This document shows, one piece after another, positions 23,615 to 31,578 of a DNA stretch of 33,198 bases (within the stretch, counting starts at the first letter, position 1; each line of letters begins with the position of its first letter). Source of the stretch: Palsa-1400 sp036008545 (GTDB lineage: Bacteria > Verrucomicrobiota > Verrucomicrobiia > Limisphaerales > Palsa-1400); the NCBI GenBank assembly GCA_036008545.1, contig DASYNM010000423.1:1-33198 (forward strand), in the 5' to 3' direction. A program made the translations under genes and the position numbers. The notes under the pieces are model-generated. The model was given only the letters and a program-made list of their open reading frames with translations. It did no database searches and was not told the DNA's origin.

Positions 23615-23989
23615 ATGAAAATCGCCACTATTATCGCGCGGGTTTTGCTCGGACTGGTCTTTTTCGTGTTCGGGCTGAACGTATTCCTCCACTTCATGCC
23701 CATGCCGCCTCCGCCTAAAAACGACGCCGGCGCGTTCATGGTTGCTATGTTCAGCAGCGGCTATCTGTATGCGACTAAATGCTTTGAAATCGCGGGCGGC
23801 TTGCTTCTGCTGATCGGAAAAAAAGTACCGCTGGGATTGACTTTGCTCGGCCCGGTGATTGTGAACATCCTATTCTTCGATATTTTTCTCGACCACAGCG
23901 GATTGGGGATGGGAATTATTGTGGCCGCGTTCGAATTATTTTTGGTGTATGCATACCGCCGCGCGTTCGCCGGGTTATTGAGTGATTGA
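23615..23989 (+). CDS. DoxX-family membrane protein
   Basis: This 124-residue protein has four predicted membrane helices: ARVLLGLVFFVFGLNVFL near the start, FEIAGGLLLLIG, LTLLGPVIVNILFFDIFL and MGIIVAAFELFLVYAY. A short loop PMPPPPKND follows the first helix. This is the DoxX/DoxD-like layout. Members occur with oxidoreductase or thiol-redox genes; the function here is not defined. It lies 32 bases after the pirin gene and just before the glyoxalase-fold gene, so the three probably form one transcript. Confidence 0.88.
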   Translation: MKIATIIARVLLGLVFFVFGLNVFLHFMPMPPPPKNDAGAFMVAMFSSGYLYATKCFEIAGGLLLLIGKKVPLGLTLLGPVIVNILFFDIFLDHSGLGMGIIVAAFELFLVYAYRRAFAGLLSD

Positions 23990-24034
23990 GTGAGTAACCT
24001 CTCGCTCCGCGTAGCCAGCCGACTCATTGAGATT

Positions 24035-24535
24035 ATGAAATCAGCCCCTTCGACACGACCGATTGATAAGAGGGTCGGGATCGGGCACGTTCATTTGAAA
24101 GTGGCCGATCTTGAGAGGGCACTGCGCTTTTACCGCGATGTGCTCGGTTTTGAAGTCACTCAACGCTATAGCACGCAGGCGGCGTTTCTCTCCGCAGGCG
24201 GCTATCATCATCATATCGGGCTCAACACTTGGGAAAGCGCTGGTGGCAAGCCGCCGCCGCCCGGCGCGACGGGCCTCTTTCACGTCGCCATCCTATATCC
24301 GACGCGAGCGGAATTGGCGGACGCCGTGCGACGAGTCTTGCGGGCCGGGATCCCGCTCGACGGCGCGTCAGACCACGGCGTCAGCGAAGCCATCTATCTG
24401 CGCGATCCCGACAACAACGGGGTTGAGTTGTATTGGGACCGGGCGAAGGAACAATGGCCGCGCTCAGCGGATGGCGGCATCTTGATGGATACGCGTCCAC
24501 TGGATTTGGACGATCTGCTGCAAACAGCTTCTTGA
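24035..24535 (+). CDS. VOC-family (glyoxalase/dioxygenase-fold) protein
   Basis: From the ATG at 24035 the protein has 166 residues. VGIGHVHLKVADLERALRFY and VLGFEV form the first beta-alpha-beta-beta-beta module. The second contains LFHVAILYP, with YLRDPDNNGVELYWD at the end. Likely metal ligands are H20 (or H18), H83 and the Glu in NGVELYW. This pattern is closest to catechol-2,3-dioxygenase-like VOC proteins. The substrate is unknown. A GTG at 23990 is in frame directly after the DoxX stop, but the conserved sequence begins well after the ATG. Confidence 0.9.
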   Translation: MKSAPSTRPIDKRVGIGHVHLKVADLERALRFYRDVLGFEVTQRYSTQAAFLSAGGYHHHIGLNTWESAGGKPPPPGATGLFHVAILYPTRAELADAVRRVLRAGIPLDGASDHGVSEAIYLRDPDNNGVELYWDRAKEQWPRSADGGILMDTRPLDLDDLLQTAS

Positions 24536-24580
24536 ACTTCGTGTGAAGGGCCACACTCCTGCCGGGAAAAAATGGTTCCG

Positions 24581-24668
24581 CCCCGGTGCGGGGTTGGTGT
24601 AGGTGGTTCCCTGTCCCGTCCGACATCAGTTAATACTACGAATGCCTTGCGGGCTGAACCCCACCTAC
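24581..24668. repeat. Hairpin and inverted repeat downstream of the VOC gene
   Basis: CCCCG/CGGGG with loop GTG forms a short hairpin at 24581-24593. GTAGGTGG at 24599-24606 then pairs with CCACCTAC at 24661-24668 across a 54-base spacer, and the pairing extends through TTC/GAA with a two-base bulge. The segment resembles other dispersed GC-rich palindromic repeats here. It could end the pirin-DoxX-VOC transcript. Confidence 0.6.
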
Positions 24669-24674
24669 GACTGC

Positions 24675-24724
24675 AAATGGTGATCGATTTACCTTGTCGC
24701 GAAGCTACTTATTTGACACAAGTC
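24675..24724 (+). promoter_or_regulatory. Conserved leader upstream of first fadL-like gene
   Basis: The 50 bases starting AAATGGTGA and ending TTTGACACAAGTC match the block at 26048-26097 at 41 of 50 positions. It lies 31 bases before the ATG of the first FadL-like gene. The TTGACA within it could be a -35 box, but no good -10 follows at the right distance. It is either a shared regulatory site or simply part of the segment duplicated with the gene. Confidence 0.5.
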
Positions 24725-24755
24725 CTTTTGAGGCACACCCGAAGAAGCAGTGACG

Positions 24756-26024
24756 ATGAGCGCCAATCGCAAAACTCTAGTCGCAGGTACGGCCGCCCTC
24801 TTGCTCTTGGGCGTGGTGGCCGGCACTGGCCCTGCGTTTGGCTTGGGCTTCGCCTTGCCCGACCAGGATGCTTTCGCCACCGCGCGCGGCAATGCTTTCG
24901 TGGCCACCGCCAATGATCCTGCGGCGATCTTCTACAACCCGGCGGGGATATCGCAACTGGATGGAATCAACGTATCCCTTGGCGGATACGGATTCAGGTG
25001 GAACGATTTTTATACCGGCGGCAGCGGCTCCGAGTACAGTAAGGCAGCTTGGTCTGCAGCGCCGCAGGTTTTCTCGACCTACAGCTTGTCCAATTACCAT
25101 CTGAGCTTTGGTTTGGGCTTCTATTCGCCTTACGCACTGAGGAGCATGCCGTGGCCTGCGCAAGTAGGGTTTCCCGCTATTCTTCCGCCTTACGTGCCGT
25201 CTGACCAGTCCGGGCGTATCGATTATTACACGCTTGCTGGAATGGTAGCCTGGCAGATTTGTCCAAAGCTTTCTGTGGCCGCCGGGCCGACGTTGAATTA
25301 TTCATCGATCAATCTGCAAGATGTTTTCTCTATATATGCACCTTTGCCGCCCGGAGTGAACTTCGCCAGTTCGTTTCATGGAGACGCCACCTGTGCAGGC
25401 TACACGGCTGGGCTGTTTTTCCAAGCTGCCGAAGACCACTTCTTTGGTCTGACATATCGAAGCGCCACCGAAATGAATTACAAGGGCTATGCGACAGGAG
25501 ACCAGCCTTTTTTTGTCGGCGTAGAACGCAACACTGCCGCGTCTGCTGACTTTCATTTCCCAGAAACGTTGGCATTCGGATACTCCTATCGACCCAGCGA
25601 TAAATGGAATTTTGAAGCCGACGTGAATTGGACGGACTGGAGCGGACTCAAGAATGTGCCGTTGGTCGCATCGCCTCCTTTGCCGAGCAACGACACGCTG
25701 GATTTCAATTGGAAACCGAGTTGGATGCTTGATTTCGGAGCAACACGCTATCTTCCTCATGGATGGCGGACCAGCGCCGGTTATACTTATAGCGAAAAGT
25801 CGGCATCGGATGCGGATTATCAATCGTGGGTGCCGGATTCAGACCGGCACATATTCAGCGTCGGAGTGGGCAAGCAGTGCGGGAGATTCAGTTGGGACGC
25901 GGCCTATCAATTGGCTTGGGGACCACCCCTTGCAATTGGGAACAATGCCATGACCGGGGTTGCCGCCGGCAAATATGAATTCCTGGGCCAGGCTCTCACT
26001 CTCAACGTGGGCTACCACTTTTGA
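24756..26024 (+). CDS. FadL/OMPP1-type outer-membrane protein (copy 1)
   Basis: From the ATG at 24756 the protein has 422 residues. A signal peptide (TLVAGTAALLLLGVVAG and so on, ending near GPAFG) is followed by GFALPDQDAFATARGNAFVA and NDPAAIFYNPAGISQLDG, the N-terminal hatch pattern of the FadL/TodX family. The rest alternates short beta strands, and the last residues are LNVGYHF, ending in the terminal Phe typical of outer-membrane barrels. These proteins let hydrophobic substrates (fatty acids, aromatics) cross the outer membrane. The ligand is not known. It is followed by a full-length paralogue at 26132 with a similar leader. Confidence 0.9.
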   Translation: MSANRKTLVAGTAALLLLGVVAGTGPAFGLGFALPDQDAFATARGNAFVATANDPAAIFYNPAGISQLDGINVSLGGYGFRWNDFYTGGSGSEYSKAAWSAAPQVFSTYSLSNYHLSFGLGFYSPYALRSMPWPAQVGFPAILPPYVPSDQSGRIDYYTLAGMVAWQICPKLSVAAGPTLNYSSINLQDVFSIYAPLPPGVNFASSFHGDATCAGYTAGLFFQAAEDHFFGLTYRSATEMNYKGYATGDQPFFVGVERNTAASADFHFPETLAFGYSYRPSDKWNFEADVNWTDWSGLKNVPLVASPPLPSNDTLDFNWKPSWMLDFGATRYLPHGWRTSAGYTYSEKSASDADYQSWVPDSDRHIFSVGVGKQCGRFSWDAAYQLAWGPPLAIGNNAMTGVAAGKYEFLGQALTLNVGYHF

Positions 26025-26047
26025 TGTGCGGAATTTGACCTTCCTTT

Positions 26048-26097
26048 AAATGGTGAAAGATTTCCCTTGTCGCGGGACTGGTTTTTTGACACAAGTC
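26048..26097 (+). promoter_or_regulatory. Conserved leader upstream of second fadL-like gene
   Basis: This block matches 24675-24724 at 41 of 50 positions, and the core CCTTGTCGCG and TTTGACACAAGTC are identical. It ends 34 bases before the ATG of the second FadL-like gene, nearly the same distance as the first copy. Retention of the core while flanks differ suggests, but does not prove, a functional site. Confidence 0.5.
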
Positions 26098-26131
26098 TCT
26101 CTGAAGTATGCCGTCCGAAAACAAACTAACG

Positions 26132-27403
26132 ATGAAAATCAATCGCAAAACACAAGTCGCGGCTTCGGCCGCCCTCTTGCTCGTAAGCGTGGTGGTTGTT
26201 CCGAGCACTGTTTTTGGCCTGGGTCTGGCCCTTCCCGACCAGGATGCCTTCGCCACGGCGCGCGGCAATGCTTTCGCGGCCACAGCCAATGATCCGGCGG
26301 CGATCTTTTACAACCCGGCGGGCATGTCGCAATTGGATGGAGCCAACGTCTCGCTCGGCGCCTACGGCATCATGTTGAGCGATCGCTACACCTCTCGTGG
26401 TACCGGCATTGGCTCTCCATTCCCTCCTGGAGCACCCAGCGGCGAGAGTTCTGTGAACAGCAAGACAATCTGGTCGGCTGTGCCGCATTTCTTCTCGACC
26501 TACACCTTGCCCAAGTTGCCGTTGAGCTTCGGTTTGGGCGTCTATTCGCCTTACGGACTCCGCATGGAATGGCCCAACACCGCGCCGTTCCTGGCGGCTG
26601 GCGAGACAGCGCAACTCACTTATTTGACAGGGGCGGCGATGGTTTCCTGGCAGATCATGCCGACGCTCTCCATTGCCGCCGGACCGACTTTCAATTATTC
26701 GGAGGCGGATTTGAAGGAGTTTGTGCCGGTTGCGCCTGGCTTTGGATTCGTCAATCATTTTCGCGGACACGCCACCGATGCCGGTTACACCGCCGGCCTG
26801 CTTTTCCAAGCCGCGGAGCACCATTTTTTTGGTCTCACCTATCGCAGCGCGACGGAGATGAATTACAATGGGCACGCCACCGTCCCCGCTTTTCCATTCC
26901 AGGCCAACACCGGAGCGTCGGCTGATTTCCATTTCCCATACACGTTGGTGTTCGGTTACTCCTTCCGCCCGAGTGACAAATGGAATTTTGAGAGCGACAT
27001 AAACTGGACCGACTGGAGCCACCTCAAGACGGTGCCATTGGAGCCATCTCCTCCGTTGCCGGCGGCGGATACGCTGGCCTTCAATTGGAAGCCGAGTTGG
27101 ATGCTGGATTTCGGAGTGACGCGGTATTTGGGGGATGACTGGCGTATCAGCGGCGGTTACATGTATAGTGAGAACTCGGTGCCCGACGGCAATTTTAATC
27201 CGCTGATCCCTGATTCGGACCGGCATATCTTTAGCCTTGGCGTGGGCAAGAAATTCGGCAAATTCAGTTGGGATGCGGCTTATCAACTGGCCTGGGGGCC
27301 GTCGCGTTCCGTTGGCAGTGATGCCACCGCCTTTGGCCTTCCCGACGGTAAATACGCATTCTTGAGCCATGCCCTTACCATTAACGTCGGCTACCACTTC
27401 TGA
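26132..27403 (+). CDS. FadL/OMPP1-type outer-membrane protein (copy 2)
   Basis: From the ATG at 26132 the protein has 423 residues; an ATG at 26108 is also in frame. It is homologous to the preceding gene along its whole length: the same LPDQDAFATARGNAF and NDPAAIFYNPAGMSQLDG hatch, shared internal segments such as HHFFGLTYRSATEMNY and PSDKWNFE, and the same LNVGYHF end. The main differences lie in predicted extracellular loops, for example the Gly/Pro-rich insertion near residue 90. This fits tandem duplication followed by change in ligand-facing parts. The last 35 bases overlap the start of the two-component hybrid gene. Confidence 0.9.
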   Translation: MKINRKTQVAASAALLLVSVVVVPSTVFGLGLALPDQDAFATARGNAFAATANDPAAIFYNPAGMSQLDGANVSLGAYGIMLSDRYTSRGTGIGSPFPPGAPSGESSVNSKTIWSAVPHFFSTYTLPKLPLSFGLGVYSPYGLRMEWPNTAPFLAAGETAQLTYLTGAAMVSWQIMPTLSIAAGPTFNYSEADLKEFVPVAPGFGFVNHFRGHATDAGYTAGLLFQAAEHHFFGLTYRSATEMNYNGHATVPAFPFQANTGASADFHFPYTLVFGYSFRPSDKWNFESDINWTDWSHLKTVPLEPSPPLPAADTLAFNWKPSWMLDFGVTRYLGDDWRISGGYMYSENSVPDGNFNPLIPDSDRHIFSLGVGKKFGKFSWDAAYQLAWGPSRSVGSDATAFGLPDGKYAFLSHALTINVGYHF

Positions 27404-28658
27404 AGGTGGCAGCGCTGCCGCTGACAAACCGCGTCCTACTTTGCTCATCGTGGATGACGAAGAAGGGCCGCGGCAATCGCTGCGCGTTGTTTTCAAGGAC
27501 GATTACAATTTGTTGCTCGCTTCCAACGGCCACGAAGCCCTCGAACTGGCCCGAAAAAACAAAATCAACGCCGCCGTGCTGGACATTCGCATGACCGGCA
27601 TGAGCGGCACCGAAGTGCTGGAAAAAATCAAGCTCATCCAGCCCACCATCGAAGTCATCATGCTCACGGCTTACGAAACGGTGGATACCATCCGGCAAGC
27701 CTTGCGCCTGGGCGCCTGCGATTACCTCAACAAGCCGTTCGACGTCGCCACCATTCGCAAAGCCGTTGTCACCGCGATGGAGCGGCATTCGTTCGCCGAC
27801 GAAATCCTGGCCAACAACGAGAAGCTGGCTGCCTTGCAAATCGAGTTGCACGACCAAAAGCTGCAGGAGGAAATCACGCGCACGCGCGGTGAAATTTACG
27901 CCAGCATCATTCACGACATCAACGGCCCGTTGACCATCATTTCCGGATTCATTCAGATCATCAATCAGCGCATGGGCGAATCCAAACGCCTCGAGGGCGA
28001 GGACATGGAGATGGTCAAAGACCGTTTGCGGCGCATCACCCGGCAGGTCAGCAACTGCATCGAGATTTCGCACCGCTATTTGAGTTTTATGCGGCAGCAG
28101 CCGGCGGCGCCCATTCGCATCAATGTCAACCTTATTCTTGACGACTTGCGCGAGTTGCTCACCGTCCATCCCAGCAAAGGCCAGAACACGTTGAAGATTC
28201 ACGCGCTCGTTCATGACATCGATCTGCAAATCAACGGCACCGACCTGATCCAAATCCTCCTCAACCTGGCCATCAACGCGCTGCAATGCTGTCCCGAGCC
28301 CCACCTGGTCGATATTTCCAGCCAGATGTTGCACTCCGGCGTGGACTTCACCAATTTGCACGACGGGCCTACGGACCGGATTCTTTTCGGGCAGGGATTT
28401 TCCAATACGCCGCCGCTGTTGCAAATGTCCGTCCGCGACGACGGGCCCGGCATACCGATGGAAGTGCTGCCTAAGATTTTCCAACCTTACTTCACCACCA
28501 AGGCGCCCGGCAAAGGCACCGGTTTGGGTCTGGCCATTGTGCATCGGTTGCTCAAAGAAGCGCGCGGCTGCCTGCACGTGCATTCCAAACCCGGCGAAGG
28601 CACCGCTTTCAACATCTACCTCCCCGCCACCCTCAAGCCCAAGCCGCCCGCGGCTTAG
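27369..28658 (+). CDS. Receiver-histidine kinase hybrid
   Basis: This 429-residue protein starts with a response-regulator receiver domain: acidic pocket D29/D30, phosphoacceptor D72 (VLDIRMTG), T100 and K122 (NKPF). A helical linker leads to the kinase part with phosphoacceptor H182 in IIHDINGPLTIISGF. The ATPase domain follows, with N-box LLNLAINALQ, G1 VRDDGPGIP and G2 GKGTGLGLAIV. There is no membrane segment, so it is cytoplasmic and probably receives its signal through the receiver. The only start in frame is the ATG at 27369, inside the second fadL-like gene, a 35-base overlap that suggests translational coupling. Its output partner is not in the window. Confidence 0.93.
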   Translation: MPLPLTSATTSEGGSAAADKPRPTLLIVDDEEGPRQSLRVVFKDDYNLLLASNGHEALELARKNKINAAVLDIRMTGMSGTEVLEKIKLIQPTIEVIMLTAYETVDTIRQALRLGACDYLNKPFDVATIRKAVVTAMERHSFADEILANNEKLAALQIELHDQKLQEEITRTRGEIYASIIHDINGPLTIISGFIQIINQRMGESKRLEGEDMEMVKDRLRRITRQVSNCIEISHRYLSFMRQQPAAPIRINVNLILDDLRELLTVHPSKGQNTLKIHALVHDIDLQINGTDLIQILLNLAINALQCCPEPHLVDISSQMLHSGVDFTNLHDGPTDRILFGQGFSNTPPLLQMSVRDDGPGIPMEVLPKIFQPYFTTKAPGKGTGLGLAIVHRLLKEARGCLHVHSKPGEGTAFNIYLPATLKPKPPAA

Positions 28659-28720
28659 CTGGCCACTGTTCGGTGGTAAGGCGGGACTATCGAGCCGAGG
28701 CTTTCTGAGCGTCCGCAGTT

Positions 28721-28858
28721 AGTAGCGCAGGTTTCCAACCTGCTGTGTCGCCGACTTCCAGTCGGCATGCTCAACTCGCGAAGCGGGTCGCTCTCATGCA
28801 GTACTGGCTCCGCGAGCCTTACTTTTTACGAAGTCAGGGCGTCGTGGCACTCCGCCCT
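28721..28858. repeat. Array of five short palindromes
   Basis: After the kinase gene come GCAGGT/ACCTGC (28727-28743, loop TTCCA), GCCGAC/GTCGGC (28750-28766, loop TTCCA), ACTCGC/GCGGGT with one G-T pair (28774-28788), GGCTC/GAGCC (28806-28818) and AGGGCG/CGCCCT (28836-28858). The first two match the palindrome pair at 21451-21490 in inverted orientation. The array fills most of the 240-base gap between two convergent genes and could terminate transcription, but its repetition elsewhere points to a repeat family. Confidence 0.85.
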
Positions 28859-28898
28859 CCCGATTTGGCAAAGAATTAATTCCGAAGGTAAAAACCAA

Positions 28899-29438
28899 TC
28901 ACCGCGTCATGGCCAGTAGGGTGTGGACAGTTTTCCAGTTCCGCGTTGTGGCTCCGACGGACAGCTTTTTTTCAATGGCAGTATTTGACAGCTTGGTTAT
29001 CCCATACCCATCGGGACAATAGAGATAAATTTCGCGACCCACGACGCAGAATTGCTCCGACTTCGCGGCTAGTGGCTGTAACGAAGCAGGGGCCGTTTTC
29101 GGCGGTTCGCCGGCTAGAAAAGTGACGTGCAGTTTGGATTGATCAATGGCAGGGAGCTTCAGCAACGGGTTGCGCTTGATGACTTCTTCCATCTCGTTTG
29201 ATGTTCTCAGAAAAACCGGAACCGAAAATCCAAAATCGCGCACAATCATTTGTTCGATTTTTTTGGACAGGCTGATGGCAGAATCCTTCGTGGCTTCAAA
29301 AACCACGTTCCCGCTTTGGATATACGTTTTAACATTGCTGAATCCAAGTGCGGCGAAGGACGCGCGAAGCTGTTCCATCTTGATGATACAGTGTCCGCCT
29401 ACGTTAATCCCGCGCAACATTGCAATATAGTTTGACAT
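28899..29438 (-). CDS. DUF1697 domain protein
   Basis: From the ATG at 29438 the protein has 179 residues. It begins MSNYIAMLRGINVGGHCIIK and continues with LGFSNVKTYIQSGNVVFEA, both diagnostic of DUF1697, plus LHVTFLAGEPP and a C-terminal TTRNWKTVHTLLAM. The length is typical for the family. The structure is known from a few members, but the function is not. It is convergent with the kinase gene and divergent from carB. Confidence 0.92.
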   Translation of the reverse strand: MSNYIAMLRGINVGGHCIIKMEQLRASFAALGFSNVKTYIQSGNVVFEATKDSAISLSKKIEQMIVRDFGFSVPVFLRTSNEMEEVIKRNPLLKLPAIDQSKLHVTFLAGEPPKTAPASLQPLAAKSEQFCVVGREIYLYCPDGYGITKLSNTAIEKKLSVGATTRNWKTVHTLLAMTR

Positions 29439-29588
29439 AACGAGTCGAGCCACGCCGGGAAAACGATATCAACAGCGATTGTGGAAATGAAGCACGAACC
29501 GGCGTTCCGTTGAACAAACGCATTTGAAACTCCATCCTTGCCAGGCGGTGCTCGCTCAGGCTTATTTGGCCAGATTTAGATTTTGAGA

Positions 29589-31388
29589 ATGAATCGTGAA
29601 TTGTTGGCTAAGGCGAAGTCGCTCGGTTTTTCGGACCGGCAAATCGGGCATTTGACCGGGAAATCCGAGGCGGCTGTCCGCGCCTTGCGCGCGCAACTTG
29701 GCCTCGCGCCCAGTTACCGTTTGGTTGACACATGCGCCGCGGAGTTCGAGGCCTACACCCCTTACTATTACTCCACTTACGACTGCGGCGACGACGAGAC
29801 CAAAAGCGGCGACCGGCGCAAAGTCATGATCCTCGGCGGCGGCCCCAACCGCATCGGCCAGGGCATTGAGTTCGATTATTGTTGCGTCCATGCCGCCTTC
29901 GCGCTCAAAGAGGACGGATTCGAGACGCTAATGGTCAATTCCAACCCGGAAACCGTTTCGACCGATTACGACACCAGCGACAAGCTCTTCTTCGAGCCGC
30001 TCACGTTGGAGGACGTGCTGAACATTTACGAACGCGAAAAGTGCTGGGGCGCCATCGCGCAATTCGGCGGTCAGACGCCGTTGAATCTTGCGCTCGGCTT
30101 GCAAAAAAACGGCGTCAACATCATCGGCACTTCCCCGCAAAGCATAGAGGTCGCGGAAGACCGCAAGCTCTTCGCCGCCATGCTCAACAAGTTGGGCATT
30201 CCGCAACCACCCAACGGCCTGGCCACTAACGAAGCGGAAGCCGTCGAGGCCGCGCGCGGCTTGGGTTATCCGGTGTTGGTGCGGCCGTCGTTCGTGTTGG
30301 GCGGGCGCGCGATGCAGATCGTCTATTCCGACGCCGAGTTGGCCCACTACATGCGTTTCGCCGTCGAAGCCTCGCCCGAGCGCCCGGTGCTGGTGGACAA
30401 ATTCCTGGAGGACGCCACCGAGGTCGATGTCGATTGCATCGCCGACGTTGGCCATTTCGCCGATCCTTCTCAAGGCACCAGCGTGATCGGCGGTTTTCTG
30501 GAGCACATCGAATTCGCCGGCGTGCATTCGGGCGACGCGGCGATGGTGTTGCCGCCGCACACGCTCTCGAAGCAGGTGATCGAGACAATGCGTCAATACA
30601 CGCACGCGATGGCGCGGGAATTGCGCGTCATCGGCCTGATGAACGTGCAATACGCGGTCAAGGGCGACAAGGTGTTCGTGCTGGAAGTTAATCCGCGCGC
30701 CTCGCGCACCGTGCCGTTTGTCAGCAAGGCGATTGGCGTGCCGTTGGCCAAACTCGCCGCCAAAGTGATGGCCGGCAAAAAGCTGGCCGATCTCGGTTTC
30801 ACCAAGGAGATTTGGAGCAAGTACTGGGCGGTCAAGGAATCTGTTTTTCCCTTCAACCGATTCCAGGGCCAGGACATTTTGCTTTCGCCGGAAATGCGTT
30901 CGACAGGCGAAGTGATGGGATTGGACGCCGACTTGGGCATCGCCTATGCCAAATCGCAAATGGCCGCCAATGCCCCTCTGCCACTGCAAGGGCGCGTCTT
31001 CATCAGCGTGAGCGACGCGGACAAGAAAGAAGTGGCCGCCATTGCGCGGCAATTTGCCGAGCTGGGCTTTGAGATCGTTTCCACCGCCGGCACGGCCCGA
31101 GTATTGACAGAGGCGGGGCTGAAGGTTGCGCTCGTTTTCAAACTTTCCGAGGGCCGCCCCAACACGCTGGATTTGCTCAAGAACCGGGAGATTCAACTGG
31201 TCATCAACACCCCAGCCGGCCAAAGTCCGCGCGCGGACGAAGTGAAAATCCGCACCACCGCCGTCTATACCGGCACGCCGATCATGACGACCTTGAGCGG
31301 TGCGCGCGCAGCCGCCCTGGGCATCGCTGCCCTGAAGAAAAACGGTTACGCCACCAAAACCTTGCAGGAATTTCACCAGAAGGTGTAA
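29589..31388 (+). CDS. carB: Carbamoyl-phosphate synthase large subunit, C-terminal half
   Basis: The protein has 599 residues, against about 1070 for a full CarB. It begins within the oligomerisation domain (LLAKAKSLGFSDRQIGHLTG, then VDTCAAEFEAYTPYYYSTY). It then has the second ATP-grasp synthetase half (GGGPNRIGQGIEFDYCC, FGGQTPLNLALGLQ, VLEVNPRASRTVPFVSKAIG), and ends with the MGS-like allosteric domain (VFISVSDADKKEV, STAGTARVLTEAGL). This half phosphorylates carbamate in arginine and pyrimidine synthesis. The upstream DNA back to 29438 encodes no N-terminal half, and a stop codon lies in frame just before the start, so carB is split or partly relocated here. Split carB genes are known in some archaea and in Aquifex. 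Confidence 0.93.
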   Translation: MNRELLAKAKSLGFSDRQIGHLTGKSEAAVRALRAQLGLAPSYRLVDTCAAEFEAYTPYYYSTYDCGDDETKSGDRRKVMILGGGPNRIGQGIEFDYCCVHAAFALKEDGFETLMVNSNPETVSTDYDTSDKLFFEPLTLEDVLNIYEREKCWGAIAQFGGQTPLNLALGLQKNGVNIIGTSPQSIEVAEDRKLFAAMLNKLGIPQPPNGLATNEAEAVEAARGLGYPVLVRPSFVLGGRAMQIVYSDAELAHYMRFAVEASPERPVLVDKFLEDATEVDVDCIADVGHFADPSQGTSVIGGFLEHIEFAGVHSGDAAMVLPPHTLSKQVIETMRQYTHAMARELRVIGLMNVQYAVKGDKVFVLEVNPRASRTVPFVSKAIGVPLAKLAAKVMAGKKLADLGFTKEIWSKYWAVKESVFPFNRFQGQDILLSPEMRSTGEVMGLDADLGIAYAKSQMAANAPLPLQGRVFISVSDADKKEVAAIARQFAELGFEIVSTAGTARVLTEAGLKVALVFKLSEGRPNTLDLLKNREIQLVINTPAGQSPRADEVKIRTTAVYTGTPIMTTLSGARAAALGIAALKKNGYATKTLQEFHQKV

Positions 31389-31406
31389 GGTGATAGGGCT
31401 GGGGAA

Positions 31407-31524
31407 GCCACAGATTAACACACATGAACACCGATTATTCCGAGAAGAGTGTTGCACGCGTCTGGTGATCCTGGTTGCTTTCGCGGATCATTCCAATCTG
31501 CGTCTGTCTGTGTCCATCTGTGGC
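31407..31524. repeat. Inverted repeat of CACAGA-like units
   Basis: The arm GCCACAGATTAACACACATG and onward (31407-31436) matches the reverse complement of 31495-31524 at 22 of 30 positions; the nine outermost bases are identical. The units are degenerate (A)CACAGA words. The 58-base spacer encodes nothing recognisable. It sits between carB and the HEAT-repeat gene and resembles the other head-to-head repeat pairs in this window. Confidence 0.75.
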
Positions 31525-31578
31525 TCAATTGCGGTTTTAAGAATGAAGTTGCGTCCGGCAGAGGTACTTGGAGTCGCG

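Noticed and set aside
26126..28583. Minus-strand frames of 456 and 400 codons opposite the second fadL-like gene and the kinase gene.
   Set aside because: Both lie over well-supported genes and have no recognisable motif.
29928..31457. 509-codon minus-strand frame opposite carB.
   Set aside because: The plus strand is unambiguous CarB; the antisense translation is His/Arg-rich with no domain.
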